NCBI GenBank assembly: GCA_945948555.1
Contig: CAMFBM010000015.1
Span: 1-54,543 of the forward strand
Direction: 5' to 3'
DNA from: an uncultured Bacteroidales bacterium
GTDB taxonomy: Bacteria; Bacteroidota; Bacteroidia; Bacteroidales; UBA932
Length of the DNA stretch: 54,543 nucleotides
Shown: positions 15,782 to 24,600 of the stretch, piece by piece
Layout of the letters: each line of letters starts with the position of its first letter
Position numbering within the stretch: position 1 is the first letter of the stretch
Position numbers and translations under genes: made by a program
The notes under the pieces: model-generated
The model's input: the letters and a program-made list of their open reading frames with translations, nothing else
What the model was told of the DNA's origin: nothing
Database searches by the model: none

Positions 15782-17218
15782 ATGGCTACAAAAAATGGTG
15801 GAAGTACAGTGGAAGGAAACATTTCACAGTACAGGAATCGGGAAATATTGCATATTTTCAACAACTTCATGCACAATGAGGCTACCGGCGGGATTTTGCT
15901 CCTGGTGTGCGCCATCATTGCGGTAATTCTGGCGACCGTTCCCGGCGGACAGTGGTTCGACAGGATGTGGGATTTGAATGCCAGCATCAACATCGGCAGT
16001 TTTTCCCTTGAAATGACCCTCAGAAACTGGGTGAACGATGCCCTGATGGCGGTCTTCTTCTTTGTCGTAGGGCTTGAGATCAAGAGGGAAATCCTCGTGG
16101 GACAGCTTTCATCCGTCAAAAGGTCAGTCCTGCCGATAATGGCGGCCATTGGAGGGATGATAGTTCCCGCCCTCATATTTTCCATCTTCAATCACGGCAA
16201 TCCCGAAACATCGCACGGCTGGGGAATACCGATGGCGACCGACATCGCATTTGCCGTCGGAGTGCTCTCAATCCTGGGAGACAGGGTTCCGGCCGGGATA
16301 AAGGTGTTCCTGACTGCCCTGGCCATAGTGGACGACCTGGGAGCAATCATCGTCCTTGCCATCTTCTATCCGACCCATACCCTGCATTTCAATTTCATGC
16401 TCTATGCCGGACTGATCTGGATAATGCTGTTCATTTTCAACAGGGCGAGAATCAAGAACATGGCGTTCTACATCATTCCCGGCATATTTTTATGGTACTT
16501 CACCTACAAGTCGGGAATCCACGCGACCATAGCGGGAGTGCTTCTGGCCACCGTCATCCCGTCCCGCGGGAATATCAATGAAATAAAGTTCCAGACCAAA
16601 ATCGGTTACCTGCTGGAGAAGTTCAGACTCACGAGCAATGCACAGGTGAACATCCTTGCAAGTCCCGAGCAACAGCATATCATCCATAGCATGAATCAGG
16701 AAATCGACAAGGTTGATCCTCTGATGCACAGGCTGGAGAACCGTCTGCACCCGATTGTCAATTTCTTTGTGATGCCGATTTTCGCCCTTGCAAATGCCGG
16801 AGTCCCGCTCAGCCTCGACCTTTTCGGAGGAAGTATCCCGTCAATCACCCTGGGAATCTTCTTCGGACTGCTCTTCGGCAAACCGATAGGAATTTTCCTT
16901 TTCAGCTTCCTCAGCATCAAATGCAGGCTTGCCGACAAGCCTTCCGGAGTCACCTGGATACAGCTTGCCTCTGCCGGAGTGCTCGGCGGAATCGGATTCA
17001 CGATGTCAATCTTTGTGAACGGCCTGGCATTCTCCGATCCGGCACTTGTTGACATCGGAAAGATCAGCATTCTGCTGACATCCACCACAGCCGCCCTTTG
17101 CGGGTTGCTTGCCGTCAGCCTGACCTGCAAGGGCAAGGCCAGGAAACTGACTGCGGACCAGATTCTTCCACAGAACAAGAACAAAGTAAAAACCAATAAT
17201 AATATTCAAGCATTATGA
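15782..17218 (+). CDS. nhaA: Na+/H+ antiporter NhaA
   Basis: 478 residues with about 12 membrane segments. NhaA exchanges cytoplasmic Na+ or Li+ for protons and supports pH and salt tolerance. Key elements: FFFVVGLEIKREILVGQLSS, MATDIAFAVGVLSILG, and the ion-binding aspartate pair in ALAIVDDLGAIIVLAIFYPT; FANAGVPLSL and the GFTMSIFVNGLAF segment lie toward the end. The C-terminal tail is short and polar. The stop overlaps the start of the FKBP gene (ATGA at 17215-17218), so the two are translationally coupled. Confidence 0.96.
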   Translation: MATKNGGSTVEGNISQYRNREILHIFNNFMHNEATGGILLLVCAIIAVILATVPGGQWFDRMWDLNASINIGSFSLEMTLRNWVNDALMAVFFFVVGLEIKREILVGQLSSVKRSVLPIMAAIGGMIVPALIFSIFNHGNPETSHGWGIPMATDIAFAVGVLSILGDRVPAGIKVFLTALAIVDDLGAIIVLAIFYPTHTLHFNFMLYAGLIWIMLFIFNRARIKNMAFYIIPGIFLWYFTYKSGIHATIAGVLLATVIPSRGNINEIKFQTKIGYLLEKFRLTSNAQVNILASPEQQHIIHSMNQEIDKVDPLMHRLENRLHPIVNFFVMPIFALANAGVPLSLDLFGGSIPSITLGIFFGLLFGKPIGIFLFSFLSIKCRLADKPSGVTWIQLASAGVLGGIGFTMSIFVNGLAFSDPALVDIGKISILLTSTTAALCGLLAVSLTCKGKARKLTADQILPQNKNKVKTNNNIQAL

Positions 17219-17970
17219 AAACAATCAAATTTATTGCAATTGCAGTAACTGCACTTGCTCTTGCAGTTTCCTGCAAGTCATCTTCAAGCGTCGAAATCGA
17301 GGCACAGCTTCCGACAGCTGCAGAGACTGACTCAGTAAGTTACCTCATTGGCGTGAACTTCGGTTACTTCATCAAGGCCAACAACTTCGGCGAGGACCTC
17401 AACTATGCTTCCATCAAGAAAGGTATGATGGATTTCATCAAGGCCGAGGGAACCCCTAACGACCCTGAATTCAACAATCAGTTCAAGATCAGCCCTGACA
17501 AGATGAACGAACTCTTCAACAACTTCATCCAGAAGAGAAGTGCCTACGAGGCTGAAAAGAACCTCAAGGAAGGTGAGAAATTCCTCGAGGAGAACAAGAT
17601 GAAAGACGGAATCAACGTTACCGAGAGCGGCCTTCAGTACAGGATTCTTGCAGAAGGCAACGAGGTTAAGGCAGGTCCTGTCGACACAGTTTACGTTCAC
17701 TACACAGGTACCCTCATCGACGGAACCGAGTTTGACGCTTCCGACAAGGAAGGCGAGCCTGTCAAGATGATGCTCAACCGCGTTGTGAAAGGTTGGACAG
17801 AAGGTCTCCAGCTCGTTGGAGAGGGCGGAAAGATCCAGCTCTACATCCCTGCAGAACTCGGTTACGGTCAGCGCAATATGGGCAAGATCGGCCCTAACTC
17901 CGTCCTTATCTTCGACGTTGATGTCGTGAAGGTTGGCAAAGTTCCTGCAACAGAGGAAGAATCCAAATAA
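17215..17970 (+). CDS. FKBP-type peptidyl-prolyl isomerase lipoprotein
   Basis: 251 residues. A lipoprotein signal (ALALAVSC, Cys20) places it in the periplasm or a membrane leaflet. Residues about 35-130 are an FKBP_N dimerisation domain (DSVSYLIGVNFGYFIKANNF, KMNELFNNFIQKRSAYEAEK). Residues about 140-240 are the FKBP catalytic domain (SGLQYRILAEGNE, VYVHYTGTLIDGTEFDASDK, GWTEGLQLVGEGGKIQLYIP, LIFDVDVVKV) with the usual aromatic and Asp pocket residues. It catalyses cis-trans isomerisation before proline and assists folding of exported proteins. It is coupled to nhaA upstream and followed after 14 bases by the DUF3127 gene. Confidence 0.94.
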   Translation: MKTIKFIAIAVTALALAVSCKSSSSVEIEAQLPTAAETDSVSYLIGVNFGYFIKANNFGEDLNYASIKKGMMDFIKAEGTPNDPEFNNQFKISPDKMNELFNNFIQKRSAYEAEKNLKEGEKFLEENKMKDGINVTESGLQYRILAEGNEVKAGPVDTVYVHYTGTLIDGTEFDASDKEGEPVKMMLNRVVKGWTEGLQLVGEGGKIQLYIPAELGYGQRNMGKIGPNSVLIFDVDVVKVGKVPATEEESK

Positions 17971-17984
17971 AGAGTCAAGGAGTT

Positions 17985-18362
17985 ATGTCATTGGAACTTG
18001 AAGGCAGGATAGTCCGCAAGCTCAATGTGCAGAACGGCAGTTCGGCACGAGGTCCATGGTCAAAGCAGGAGTTCATCTTCGAGTATCAGGAAGGGAACTT
18101 TCCGACCCAGGTCTGTATGAATGTCTGGGGCGAAGACAAGGTCAGGGATCTTGCTAGGCACAATGACGGGGATAAGGTGAAAGTGTCCTTCAACCTGAGC
18201 AGCAGGGAGTACAACGGACGCTGGTACACCGATGTCAGGGCGTGGAGAATCGAATCTGCCGCCCCTGTGGCAAGTGCTCCGTCACAGGATCCCGGTCCGA
18301 TGCCTCCTCCTCCGACGGAAGAGCCTGCCGGAACACTTGATGACGATGACCTCCCGTTCTGA
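17985..18362 (+). CDS. DUF3127 OB-fold protein with an SSB-like acidic tip
   Basis: 125 residues. Residues 1-85 match DUF3127 (LELEGRIVRKLNVQNGSSAR, WSKQEFIFEYQEGNFPTQVC, NVWGEDKV, VKVSFNLSSREYNGRWYTDV, RAWRIE), a small OB-like domain common in Bacteroidota. A Pro-rich linker (PSQDPGPMPPPPTEEPAG) leads to the final residues DDDDLPF, which resemble the DDDIPF tip with which single-stranded-DNA-binding protein recruits repair and replication partners. The organisation (OB fold, disordered linker, acidic-aromatic tip) is thus like SSB, but DNA binding is an inference. Third gene of the nhaA operon; a strong terminator follows. Confidence 0.85.
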   Translation: MSLELEGRIVRKLNVQNGSSARGPWSKQEFIFEYQEGNFPTQVCMNVWGEDKVRDLARHNDGDKVKVSFNLSSREYNGRWYTDVRAWRIESAAPVASAPSQDPGPMPPPPTEEPAGTLDDDDLPF

Positions 18363-18390
18363 CGGAAGGTACGGCAATCACTGACAGAAC

Positions 18391-18435
18391 GAAAAAGGGT
18401 GGCTGAAGGTCTTCTGACAGGAGCCACCCTTTTTC
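18391..18435 (+). terminator. Intrinsic terminator after the nhaA operon
   Basis: GAAAAAGGGTGGCT (18391-18404) pairs with AGCCACCCTTTTTC (18422-18435), 14 bp with a 17-base loop. A-rich and T-rich flanks mean it could stop transcription from both sides, including the convergent FMN reductase gene. Confidence 0.85.
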
Positions 18436-18462
18436 TTTTGGGTATATATAATATTGTATATA

Positions 18463-19086
18463 TTACCTTATGTAATTGGTCTTGACCGGAGCTTCCGGCA
18501 CAGGAAGTTCTATTCCGCTGAGGCGACCGGCTTCGATGCATTTAAGAAGCCAGGCCATATTCTTGCCCAATTCCCTCATTGTCTGCATCCCCTCCTCGTC
18601 GCGTACGACCTCCTCGGGCTTGTTGCCATGGACCATATTCCAGTACTTCGATGACACTACAGGCATTGAGGAGATGGTAAAATACTTGTTCAACTGGTCG
18701 AAGGTGGCGGTTGCCCCACCCCTGCGGCAGCTTGCGATTGCTGCGGCAGGCTTGAAACGGAAAAGATTACCCTTGCCGTAGAAGGCCCTGTCCATAAAGG
18801 AGGTAATCGCTCCGCTTGCGCTGGCGAAATGCACCGGACTGCCGAAGACAAAGCCGTCTGCACCGGCGGCTTTCTCCAGAAATTCGTTTACGGAATCATC
18901 CATAAAGCATTTTCCCCCGTTCTGCAGGCATCGGGAGCATCCCAGACAGCCGGACAGGGGCTTGGTGCCGATGTGGAATATTTCTGTTTCCACTCCGGCG
19001 ATGTTCAGTTCTTTTGCGACCTCCTTGAGGGCGGTGTAGGTGCAGCCTTCCTTGTGAGGGCTGCCGTTTACCAGGATTACTTTCAT
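18463..19086 (-). CDS. Flavodoxin-family NAD(P)H-dependent FMN reductase
   Basis: 207 residues. The N-terminal VILVNGSPHKEGCTYTAL is the FMN-phosphate-binding loop of this family; GCLGCSRCLQNGGKCFMDD is a Cys-rich motif found in the iron-sulfur flavoprotein/NADPH-dependent reductase branch, and FVFGSPVHFASASGAITSFM contacts the flavin. It would reduce FMN or quinone-like substrates in the cytoplasm; the specific substrate cannot be told. It stands alone between two convergent or divergent units. Confidence 0.88.
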   Translation of the reverse strand: MKVILVNGSPHKEGCTYTALKEVAKELNIAGVETEIFHIGTKPLSGCLGCSRCLQNGGKCFMDDSVNEFLEKAAGADGFVFGSPVHFASASGAITSFMDRAFYGKGNLFRFKPAAAIASCRRGGATATFDQLNKYFTISSMPVVSSKYWNMVHGNKPEEVVRDEEGMQTMRELGKNMAWLLKCIEAGRLSGIELPVPEAPVKTNYIR

Positions 19087-19116
19087 ATTGATTGATTTTT
19101 AGGATTCTTTAATGAT

Positions 19117-19932
19117 TCAGGAGAGTTTTTGGGTCAGGGAGATGAAATCCTCGACACCGAGGCGCTCGGGGCGAAGGTCGAAGACACTGTCCGAGGTAAA
19201 GGCGGCAGCAGCGGCCTCATCCCAGCCCTCCTTCCGGATTTTTGCCTGAATCAGAGGACGGAGGGAATTGCGCATCGTCTTGCGCCTCTGGTTGAAGGAG
19301 GTCTTCACAACTGTCTTGAAAAGACTTTCGTCACAGCCAAGGACTGTGCGGGCATTGCGTCTGAGACGGATTACAGCGGACTTTACCTTTGGAGGAGGAT
19401 TGAAGGCTCCCTCCCCGACGGTGAACAGATACTCTATGTCGTACCAGGCCTGGAGCAGAACAGAGAGTATGCCGTAGGTCTTGGTGCCGGGTTTCTCCGC
19501 AATCCTTTCAGCGACTTCCTTCTGAATCATACAGACAACCTGGGGGACCTGCTCGCGGTAGTCCAGAATCCTGAAGAAAATCTGTGAGGATATGTTGTAG
19601 GGGAAGTTGCCGATGATGCAGAATTGTCCGCTGAAGAACCTCTCAAGGGGCATTTTCAAGAAGTCCGCCTCGAAGAGCGATCCGTTCACCTGCGGGAAAT
19701 GCGTCAGGAGGTAATCCACTGATTCCCTGTCTATTTCCACCATCTTCAAGTCTATTTCAGGTCTTTGCAGCAGGTAATTGGTCAGCACTCCCATCCCCGG
19801 ACCTATTTCCAGGGCTGGCGTCACTTCCTGTCCAGGTAGAGGTGCCTGAAGGGCCTGTGCAATCTGCATCGCTATCGACTGGTCAGTCAGAAAATGCTGA
19901 CCTAGTGCTTTTTTCGCTCTTACTTCCATCAT
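19117..19932 (-). CDS. rsmA: 16S rRNA (adenine1518-N6/adenine1519-N6)-dimethyltransferase
   Basis: 271 residues (a second ATG lies one codon in). It dimethylates the two adjacent adenines in helix 45 of 16S rRNA during 30S maturation. Motifs: [11 protein letters not shown] at the start, SAM-binding [11 protein letters not shown], and the catalytic [17 protein letters not shown]-terminal helical RNA-binding region ends with [15 protein letters not shown]. Length fits the family. It is divergent from aspS, with its own promoter box at 19983-19990. Confidence 0.96.
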   Translation of the reverse strand: MMEVRAKKALGQHFLTDQSIAMQIAQALQAPLPGQEVTPALEIGPGMGVLTNYLLQRPEIDLKMVEIDRESVDYLLTHFPQVNGSLFEADFLKMPLERFFSGQFCIIGNFPYNISSQIFFRILDYREQVPQVVCMIQKEVAERIAEKPGTKTYGILSVLLQAWYDIEYLFTVGEGAFNPPPKVKSAVIRLRRNARTVLGCDESLFKTVVKTSFNQRRKTMRNSLRPLIQAKIRKEGWDEAAAAAFTSDSVFDLRPERLGVEDFISLTQKLS

Positions 19933-19982
19933 TGTTCAGATTTCAAGTTTGCGGATTTTTCCGATTTCCTCCGCAAAGCGCA

Positions 19983-19990
19983 CAAAGATA
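19983..19990 (-). promoter_or_regulatory. Promoter -7 box of rsmA
   Basis: TATCTTTG on the minus strand, about 50 bases before the rsmA ATG. Confidence 0.55.
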
Positions 19991-20063
19991 CGAAAATTAA
20001 AGTTCCGCTATACGAAACAATTTGAACGACCTCAACTTCTTTTTTAGATTTCCTAAAATTGAT

Positions 20064-20071
20064 TAATTTTG
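20064..20071 (+). promoter_or_regulatory. Promoter -7 box of aspS
   Basis: TAATTTTG on the plus strand, 19 bases before the aspS ATG at 20091. Confidence 0.5.
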
Positions 20072-20090
20072 TGGGCTTAATTTGTAGAAT

Positions 20091-21860
20091 ATGTACAGAA
20101 CTCATACTTGCGGACAGCTCCGCCTCGAAAATGCCGGGCAGGAAGTGACCCTTGCCGGCTGGGTGCAGAAATCCAGAAAACTCGGAGGAATGACCTTCAT
20201 TGATTTGCGCGACCGTTACGGCATCACCCAACTTGTCATCGATGCATCGGCTCCGGCCGAACTGTTGGATACTGCCGGGTCTGTCGGCCGTGAATGGGTA
20301 CTCCAGGTTACAGGAAAGGTCATCGAGCGCCAGAGCAAGAACCCGAAACTGCCTACGGGAGACATTGAGATTGCCGTGAGCGGAATCAAGGTGCTCAACA
20401 AGGCGATGACACCTCCTTTCACCATCGAGGATGTCAGTGACGGAGGCGAGGAACTCAGGGCGAAATACCGCTATCTGGACCTTCGCAGGAATCCTCTCCA
20501 GAGGGCCCTTTTCCTCAGACACAAGATTGCACACGAGGTCCGCAACTACCTCGACTCACAGAATTTCCTTGAGATAGAAACTCCATATCTGATCAAATCC
20601 ACCCCTGAGGGAGCACGCGACTTCGTGGTGCCTTCAAGGATGAATCCGGGACAGTTCTATGCCCTTCCGCAGTCTCCGCAGACTTTCAAGCAGCTGCTGA
20701 TGGTGGCAGGCTATGACCGCTATTTCCAGATTGTCCGCTGCTTCCGCGACGAGGATCTGCGTGCGGACCGCCAGCCGGAATTCACTCAGATTGACTGCGA
20801 GATGTCATTCGTGGAGCAGGAGGATGTGCTTGGGACTTTCGAGGGTATGATGAGAACGCTTTTCAGGAATGTCCTCAATGTCGAAATTCCGAACCCTATT
20901 CCGAGGATGAGCTGGTACGACGCGATGGATTTCTACGGAAGTGACAAGCCGGATATCCGCTTCGGGATGAAAATCAATGAAATAACAGACCTTGTCCAGG
21001 GACACGGCTTCTCGGTTTTCGACAGTGTTGAATATGTCGGAGCCATAAGCGTCGAGGGAGCCGCTGCCTACACCCGCAAACAGATCGATGAACTCACCGA
21101 GTGGGTTAAAAGGCCTCAGGTCGGTGCAAAGGGCCTTGTTTACATCAAATTGAACGAGGACGGAAGCATCAAGTCCTCCGTTGACAAATTCTACACCCCG
21201 GAGCAGCTGCAGGCAGTTGCAGACCGTCTGGGTGCTGCAAAAGGAGATATGATGCTGGTTCTCTGCGGTCCGAAGAGAAAGACCCAGACTATGCTCGGAG
21301 TGCTCCGCATCGAAATGGGAAACCGCCTGGGTCTTCGCGATCCGTTCAACTTCGCCCCTCTCTGGGTGGTTGACTTCCCGCTTCTGGAATGGGATGACGA
21401 GACACAGAGGTTCTACGCAATGCACCATCCGTTCACCGCTCCGAAGCCTGAGCATCTGGAACTCTTCTACAGTGACAGGAAGGAGGACCTTGAGAAGGTC
21501 TGCGCCAATGCCTACGATTTCGTCCTCAACGGCACTGAACTCGGCGGCGGCTCAATCCGAATCCACGAGGCAGATGTCCAGCAGAGGATGTTCGAGGTTT
21601 TGGGGATTTCCAGGGAGGATGCCGAGTACAAGTTCGGCTTCATCATCAACGCCTTCAAGTTCGGTGCTCCGCCTCACGGAGGTCTTGCCTTCGGTTTCGA
21701 CCGTGTCTGCGCCCTCTTCGGAGGACAGGAGACAATCCGTGACTACATAGCCTTCCCGAAGAACAACCAGGGCAGAGACGTGATGATTGACTCTCCATCC
21801 TACATCGACCAGGAACAGATGGATGAGCTCTTCCTTAATTCCACTGCCGAAAGGAAGTAA
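20091..21860 (+). CDS. aspS: Aspartate--tRNA ligase
   Basis: 589 residues, the length of bacterial-type AspRS. N-terminal OB anticodon-binding domain (residues 1-105, [20 protein letters not shown]); class II catalytic core with [13 protein letters not shown] motif 1 region, [20 protein letters not shown] and [39 protein letters not shown] (motif 2), the bacterial GAD insertion (about 280-420), [17 protein letters not shown] and motif 3 [13 protein letters not shown]. It charges tRNA-Asp in the cytoplasm. Its last 55 bases are repeated at 23496-23551 as part of a 180-bp direct repeat. Confidence 0.98.
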   Translation: MYRTHTCGQLRLENAGQEVTLAGWVQKSRKLGGMTFIDLRDRYGITQLVIDASAPAELLDTAGSVGREWVLQVTGKVIERQSKNPKLPTGDIEIAVSGIKVLNKAMTPPFTIEDVSDGGEELRAKYRYLDLRRNPLQRALFLRHKIAHEVRNYLDSQNFLEIETPYLIKSTPEGARDFVVPSRMNPGQFYALPQSPQTFKQLLMVAGYDRYFQIVRCFRDEDLRADRQPEFTQIDCEMSFVEQEDVLGTFEGMMRTLFRNVLNVEIPNPIPRMSWYDAMDFYGSDKPDIRFGMKINEITDLVQGHGFSVFDSVEYVGAISVEGAAAYTRKQIDELTEWVKRPQVGAKGLVYIKLNEDGSIKSSVDKFYTPEQLQAVADRLGAAKGDMMLVLCGPKRKTQTMLGVLRIEMGNRLGLRDPFNFAPLWVVDFPLLEWDDETQRFYAMHHPFTAPKPEHLELFYSDRKEDLEKVCANAYDFVLNGTELGGGSIRIHEADVQQRMFEVLGISREDAEYKFGFIINAFKFGAPPHGGLAFGFDRVCALFGGQETIRDYIAFPKNNQGRDVMIDSPSYIDQEQMDELFLNSTAERK

Positions 21861-21985
21861 GGGGTCCGTCATCCACACCAGCATTCAAGACGGATGCCGT
21901 CCAAGCGCTGGAGATGCCTGAGGTTTCCGGTGACAAGGGCGCAGCCGTGGGCAATGGCTGAACATCCTGTAAGAATGTCAAAATC
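21806..21985. repeat. 180-bp direct repeat, left copy (aspS 3' end plus vapC 3' end)
   Basis: Identical to 23496-23675 apart from about seven substitutions and no gaps (offset 1690). It covers the last 18 codons of aspS, the intergenic bases and the last ~39 codons of the convergent PIN-domain gene. The right copy holds the complete PIN gene and a truncated aspS end. Confidence 0.92.
21869..21985 (-). pseudogene. Truncated vapC C-terminus
   Basis: The minus strand encodes the last ~39 residues of a VapC-type PIN protein (FDILTGCSAIAHGCALVTGN, then LRHLQRLDGIRLECWCG), differing from the intact copy at 23559-23960 by a few residues. Upstream sequence is unrelated ATPase-promoter DNA, so this is a fragment left by duplication. 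Confidence 0.85.
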
Positions 21986-22006
21986 AAAGGTGCTTTTTGT
22001 TTCGAC

Positions 22007-22057
22007 ATTCGTCGGAATTTTTGTATATTTGCAGCAAATATTCGTCGGAATTTTTGT
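22007..22057 (+). promoter_or_regulatory. ATPase promoter flanked by 18-bp direct repeats
   Basis: TATATTTG at 22024-22031 is the -7 box. ATTCGTCGGAATTTTTGT occurs exactly twice, at 22007-22024 and 22040-22057, one on each side. Such spaced repeats around a promoter suggest a regulator-binding site. The ATPase ATG is at 22094. Confidence 0.6.
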
Positions 22058-22093
22058 CGGCTTTATTTGTTTATTCGTCATGATTTATGTGAC

Positions 22094-23419
22094 ATGAAAC
22101 GAGAAATATACGCGCAACTACTTGAGTGGCAGTCTCGCAGGGATCATAAACCCCTTGTCATCGACGGAGCTCGTCAGGTTGGTAAAACTTACATCCTCAA
22201 AGAGTTCGGTGCAAAGGAATACAAAAACTTCTCCTACGTCAACCTGGACAAGGATTCCGTGGCCAAATCCATCTTTGAGCCAGACCACGACATCAAGAGA
22301 ATCATCCGCACTCTGTCTGCCCATACAGGTGTGGATATCGTCCCCAAGGATACGCTTATTATCATTGACGAAATCCAGGAAAGCGCTGCTGCTCTGGGTT
22401 GCCTCAAATACTTTAAGGAAGACTTCCCGGAGTATGATGTGGCTGTTGCCGGCTCTCTCCTTGGTATCTCCATTCACGAAGACCAGTCCTTCCCGGTGGG
22501 AATGGTGGAACTTGTCCGGATGTTCCCGATGTCCCTGCACGAATTCCTGAACGCTACTGGCAATGAGAAACTGACGCAATTGCTTCTGGATTGTGACTGG
22601 GCCGCAGTGAACACACTTAGCCAACAGTTCATAGAACTACTTCGCCAGTATTACTATGTCGGCGGCATGCCGGAGGCTGTTGCCGGCTTCATTAAAGGGA
22701 AAGGTCTGAAAGCCGTCCGCAAGATCCATAAAGACATCCTGGCCGGCTACCGCAAAGACTTTTCCAAGCACGCGCCCAAAAAGGAAGTGCCCCGCATCGA
22801 AATGGTTTGGGATTCGCTCCCTTCCCACCTGGCAAAAGAGAACAAGAAACTAATTTATGGTGCAATCCGTAAAGGGGCAAGAGCCAAGGACTTTGAAATA
22901 GCCATCACTTGGCTCAAAGATGCCGGTCTCATCTATAAAGTTCATCGCGTTTCCAAGATTGAGTACCCTCTCAGTTTCTACGAAGATTTCGATGTCTTCA
23001 AGGTGTTCCCGTTGGATGTAGGCTTGCTCGGGGCCATGACAGACGTTCCCGCATCCCAGATTTTGGTTGGCAACAACATCTTCAAAGAATTCAAAGGCGC
23101 CTTCACGGAGTGCTATGTCAATGAGCAATTGGCCCGCATACAGATTCCCACCTTCTACTATTCCACCAACGAATCAGAAGTGGAAATAGACTTTACCGTC
23201 CAGACCGAAAAGCGAGTTATCCCCATCGAAGCCAAGGCTGAAGAAAATGTCAAGGCCAAGTCACTGAAGACCTACATCGGCGAACATCCCAACCTGAAAG
23301 GCCTCCGGCTCTCCATGCTGAATTACATTGACCAAGGCTGGATGGAGAACCTTCCGCTGTACGCAATCGAAGGATATCTTCGCGCCGAAGGGATCCCTGT
23401 ACCGGATCAGGGAGAGTAA
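22094..23419 (+). CDS. AAA+ ATPase with DUF4143 domain
   Basis: 441 residues from the ATG at 22094. P-loop VIDGARQVGKTYILKEFG, Walker B TLIIIDEIQES, sensor region VAVAGSLLGISIHED and the Arg-rich MVELVRMFPMSLHEFL are those of the Bacteroidota AAA_14/DUF4143 ATPases. The C-terminal DUF4143 part (about 200-441) ends in a PD-(D/E)XK-like core: EVEIDFTVQTEKRVIPIEAKA. Family members are common, often horizontally moved and of unclear function. It is inserted between aspS and vapC within a 180-bp direct repeat, with its own promoter, which fits acquisition as a cassette. Confidence 0.9.
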   Translation: MKREIYAQLLEWQSRRDHKPLVIDGARQVGKTYILKEFGAKEYKNFSYVNLDKDSVAKSIFEPDHDIKRIIRTLSAHTGVDIVPKDTLIIIDEIQESAAALGCLKYFKEDFPEYDVAVAGSLLGISIHEDQSFPVGMVELVRMFPMSLHEFLNATGNEKLTQLLLDCDWAAVNTLSQQFIELLRQYYYVGGMPEAVAGFIKGKGLKAVRKIHKDILAGYRKDFSKHAPKKEVPRIEMVWDSLPSHLAKENKKLIYGAIRKGARAKDFEIAITWLKDAGLIYKVHRVSKIEYPLSFYEDFDVFKVFPLDVGLLGAMTDVPASQILVGNNIFKEFKGAFTECYVNEQLARIQIPTFYYSTNESEVEIDFTVQTEKRVIPIEAKAEENVKAKSLKTYIGEHPNLKGLRLSMLNYIDQGWMENLPLYAIEGYLRAEGIPVPDQGE

Positions 23420-23495
23420 TTCTCCTGTTGTAAATTTTTTCATATTTTCTTCCCTCGTCCCAGTGCGATGTGGTGTGGATTTCCGAAAAAGAGAA

Positions 23496-23675
23496 CGACC
23501 AGGAGCAGATGGATGAGCTCTTCCTTAATTCCACTGCCGAAAGGAAGTAAGGGGTCCGTCATCCACACCAGCATTCAAGACGGATGCCGTCCAGACGCTG
23601 GAGGTGCCTGAGGTTTCCGGTGACAAGGGTGCAGCCGTGGGCAATGGCTGAACATCCTATAAGAATGTCAAAATC
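23496..23675. repeat. 180-bp direct repeat, right copy
   Basis: Matches 21806-21985. Just before it (23468-23495) the frame of the aspS tail continues with weaker similarity (CDVVWISEKEND versus [12 protein letters not shown] in AspS), so the aspS remnant extends a little further in diverged form. This points to import of a related chromosomal segment rather than a simple local duplication. Confidence 0.9.
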
Positions 23676-23960
23676 CTCAAGAGGGGTACCGCAAGAGACC
23701 AGCCTGGCCTTTTCTTTTGCATACAATTCCAGAGAACCGCTGACAGGAACTGTCTCCAACAAGGAGAGGAGCCTCCTCAGCGGTTCCTTTGTGATTTTTC
23801 TGCCCCGGCATTCTGCAAGGCTTTCACCAAAAAGCAATTCCGCCTTGGTAATTTCAGAAATGCAGCAGTTTTCCAGACCGCATTCCTCTATCCTTCCCGC
23901 TATGTCACTGTTGCCACGCAACCAGTGCACACAGATATTGGTGTCGAGCATATACTTCAT
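23559..23960 (-). CDS. vapC: VapC-type PIN-domain ribonuclease toxin
   Basis: 133 residues. PIN acidic residues are visible in YMLDTNICVHWLRG, in EITKAELLFGESLAE, and in FDILIGCSAIAHGCTLVTGN with the final LRHLQRLDGIRLE. VapC toxins cleave specific RNAs, often initiator tRNA or 23S rRNA, using Mg2+; the target here is unknown. The start codon overlaps the antitoxin stop (ATGA, 23957-23960), the usual arrangement for a toxin-antitoxin operon. Convergent to the aspS remnant. The 3' end is duplicated at 21869-21985. Confidence 0.9.
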   Translation of the reverse strand: MKYMLDTNICVHWLRGNSDIAGRIEECGLENCCISEITKAELLFGESLAECRGRKITKEPLRRLLSLLETVPVSGSLELYAKEKARLVSCGTPLEDFDILIGCSAIAHGCTLVTGNLRHLQRLDGIRLECWCG

Positions 23961-24481
23961 AGGGCAGGGAAGGTGTTCTTTGTTCTGAAACCGGCAATTT
24001 CATCACTGCCGGGATAACCCTCATCCCAGATTCCGCAGAAATCATACGCCGTGATTCTCTTCTCGGCTGCCTTTTCCGTCAGAATGTTCCTGACATACTC
24101 CCTCAGGGTCATCCCCATGTCCTTCGCCCTGGCAACAAGGGCATCCGTAACGCTTTGCGGCAGATTGATTCCACAAATGACACTTCCTTCATCCCTCAGG
24201 AGCGGACTTTCAGAGCGGCCATCATACCCGTCAACCTCATAACCTTTGACAATGACATCCTCTGCTCCGGAAATGGGTCTTGAAAGCACCACGGACATTT
24301 CCGCAAGCAGGTCAGATGTGAAATTGTGGTTCCCGCTCAGCCATCTGGTGACCTCACTCGGCTGCCTGTGCATCTTCATTGCAAATTCCTTCCTGCTGAA
24401 CCCCATCTCCAGCATCGCCTGAGCAATCTCTTCGGCGATTCTCCTGCGCCTTGCCATCTTCTCTTTTTCAATCTTGTCCAT
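23957..24481 (-). CDS. Antitoxin with XRE helix-turn-helix, partner of VapC
   Basis: 174 residues from the ATG at 24481 (an ATG at 24508 is also in frame but overlaps the -7 box). Residues about 10-75 form an XRE/Cro helix-turn-helix (AQAMLEMGFSRKEFAMKMHR, PSEVTRWLSGNHNFT). Residues about 105-160 look like a MetJ/Arc-type segment (VICGINLPQSVTDALVARAK, MTLREYVRNIL). It should bind and silence VapC and repress its own promoter. A helix-turn-helix of this length with VapC is less usual than the AbrB- or Phd-type partners. The upstream region has repeated TTTACATATAT-like sequences that may be its operator. Confidence 0.8.
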   Translation of the reverse strand: MDKIEKEKMARRRRIAEEIAQAMLEMGFSRKEFAMKMHRQPSEVTRWLSGNHNFTSDLLAEMSVVLSRPISGAEDVIVKGYEVDGYDGRSESPLLRDEGSVICGINLPQSVTDALVARAKDMGMTLREYVRNILTEKAAEKRITAYDFCGIWDEGYPGSDEIAGFRTKNTFPAL

Positions 24482-24505
24482 ATACCGTTCAAATAAATCA
24501 CACTG

Positions 24506-24550
24506 CAAAGATACATATATTTTACATATATCCTAATTTACATATATATA
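24506..24550 (-). promoter_or_regulatory. Promoter and probable operator of the vapC antitoxin operon
   Basis: TATCTTTG on the minus strand at 24506-24513 is the -7 box. TACATATAT-type sequences recur three times between 24512 and 24550, partly overlapping the promoter, which suits autoregulation by the helix-turn-helix antitoxin. Confidence 0.5.
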
Positions 24551-24600
24551 AAATTATAACAACACGCATAATCTTCACATTTATGTGGTGATGTCAAAAA

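Noticed and set aside
22094..23419. Insertion of the ATPase gene by a transposon
   Set aside because: Flanking repeats are 180 bp and consist of parts of aspS and vapC, far longer than any transposon target duplication, and no transposase is nearby.
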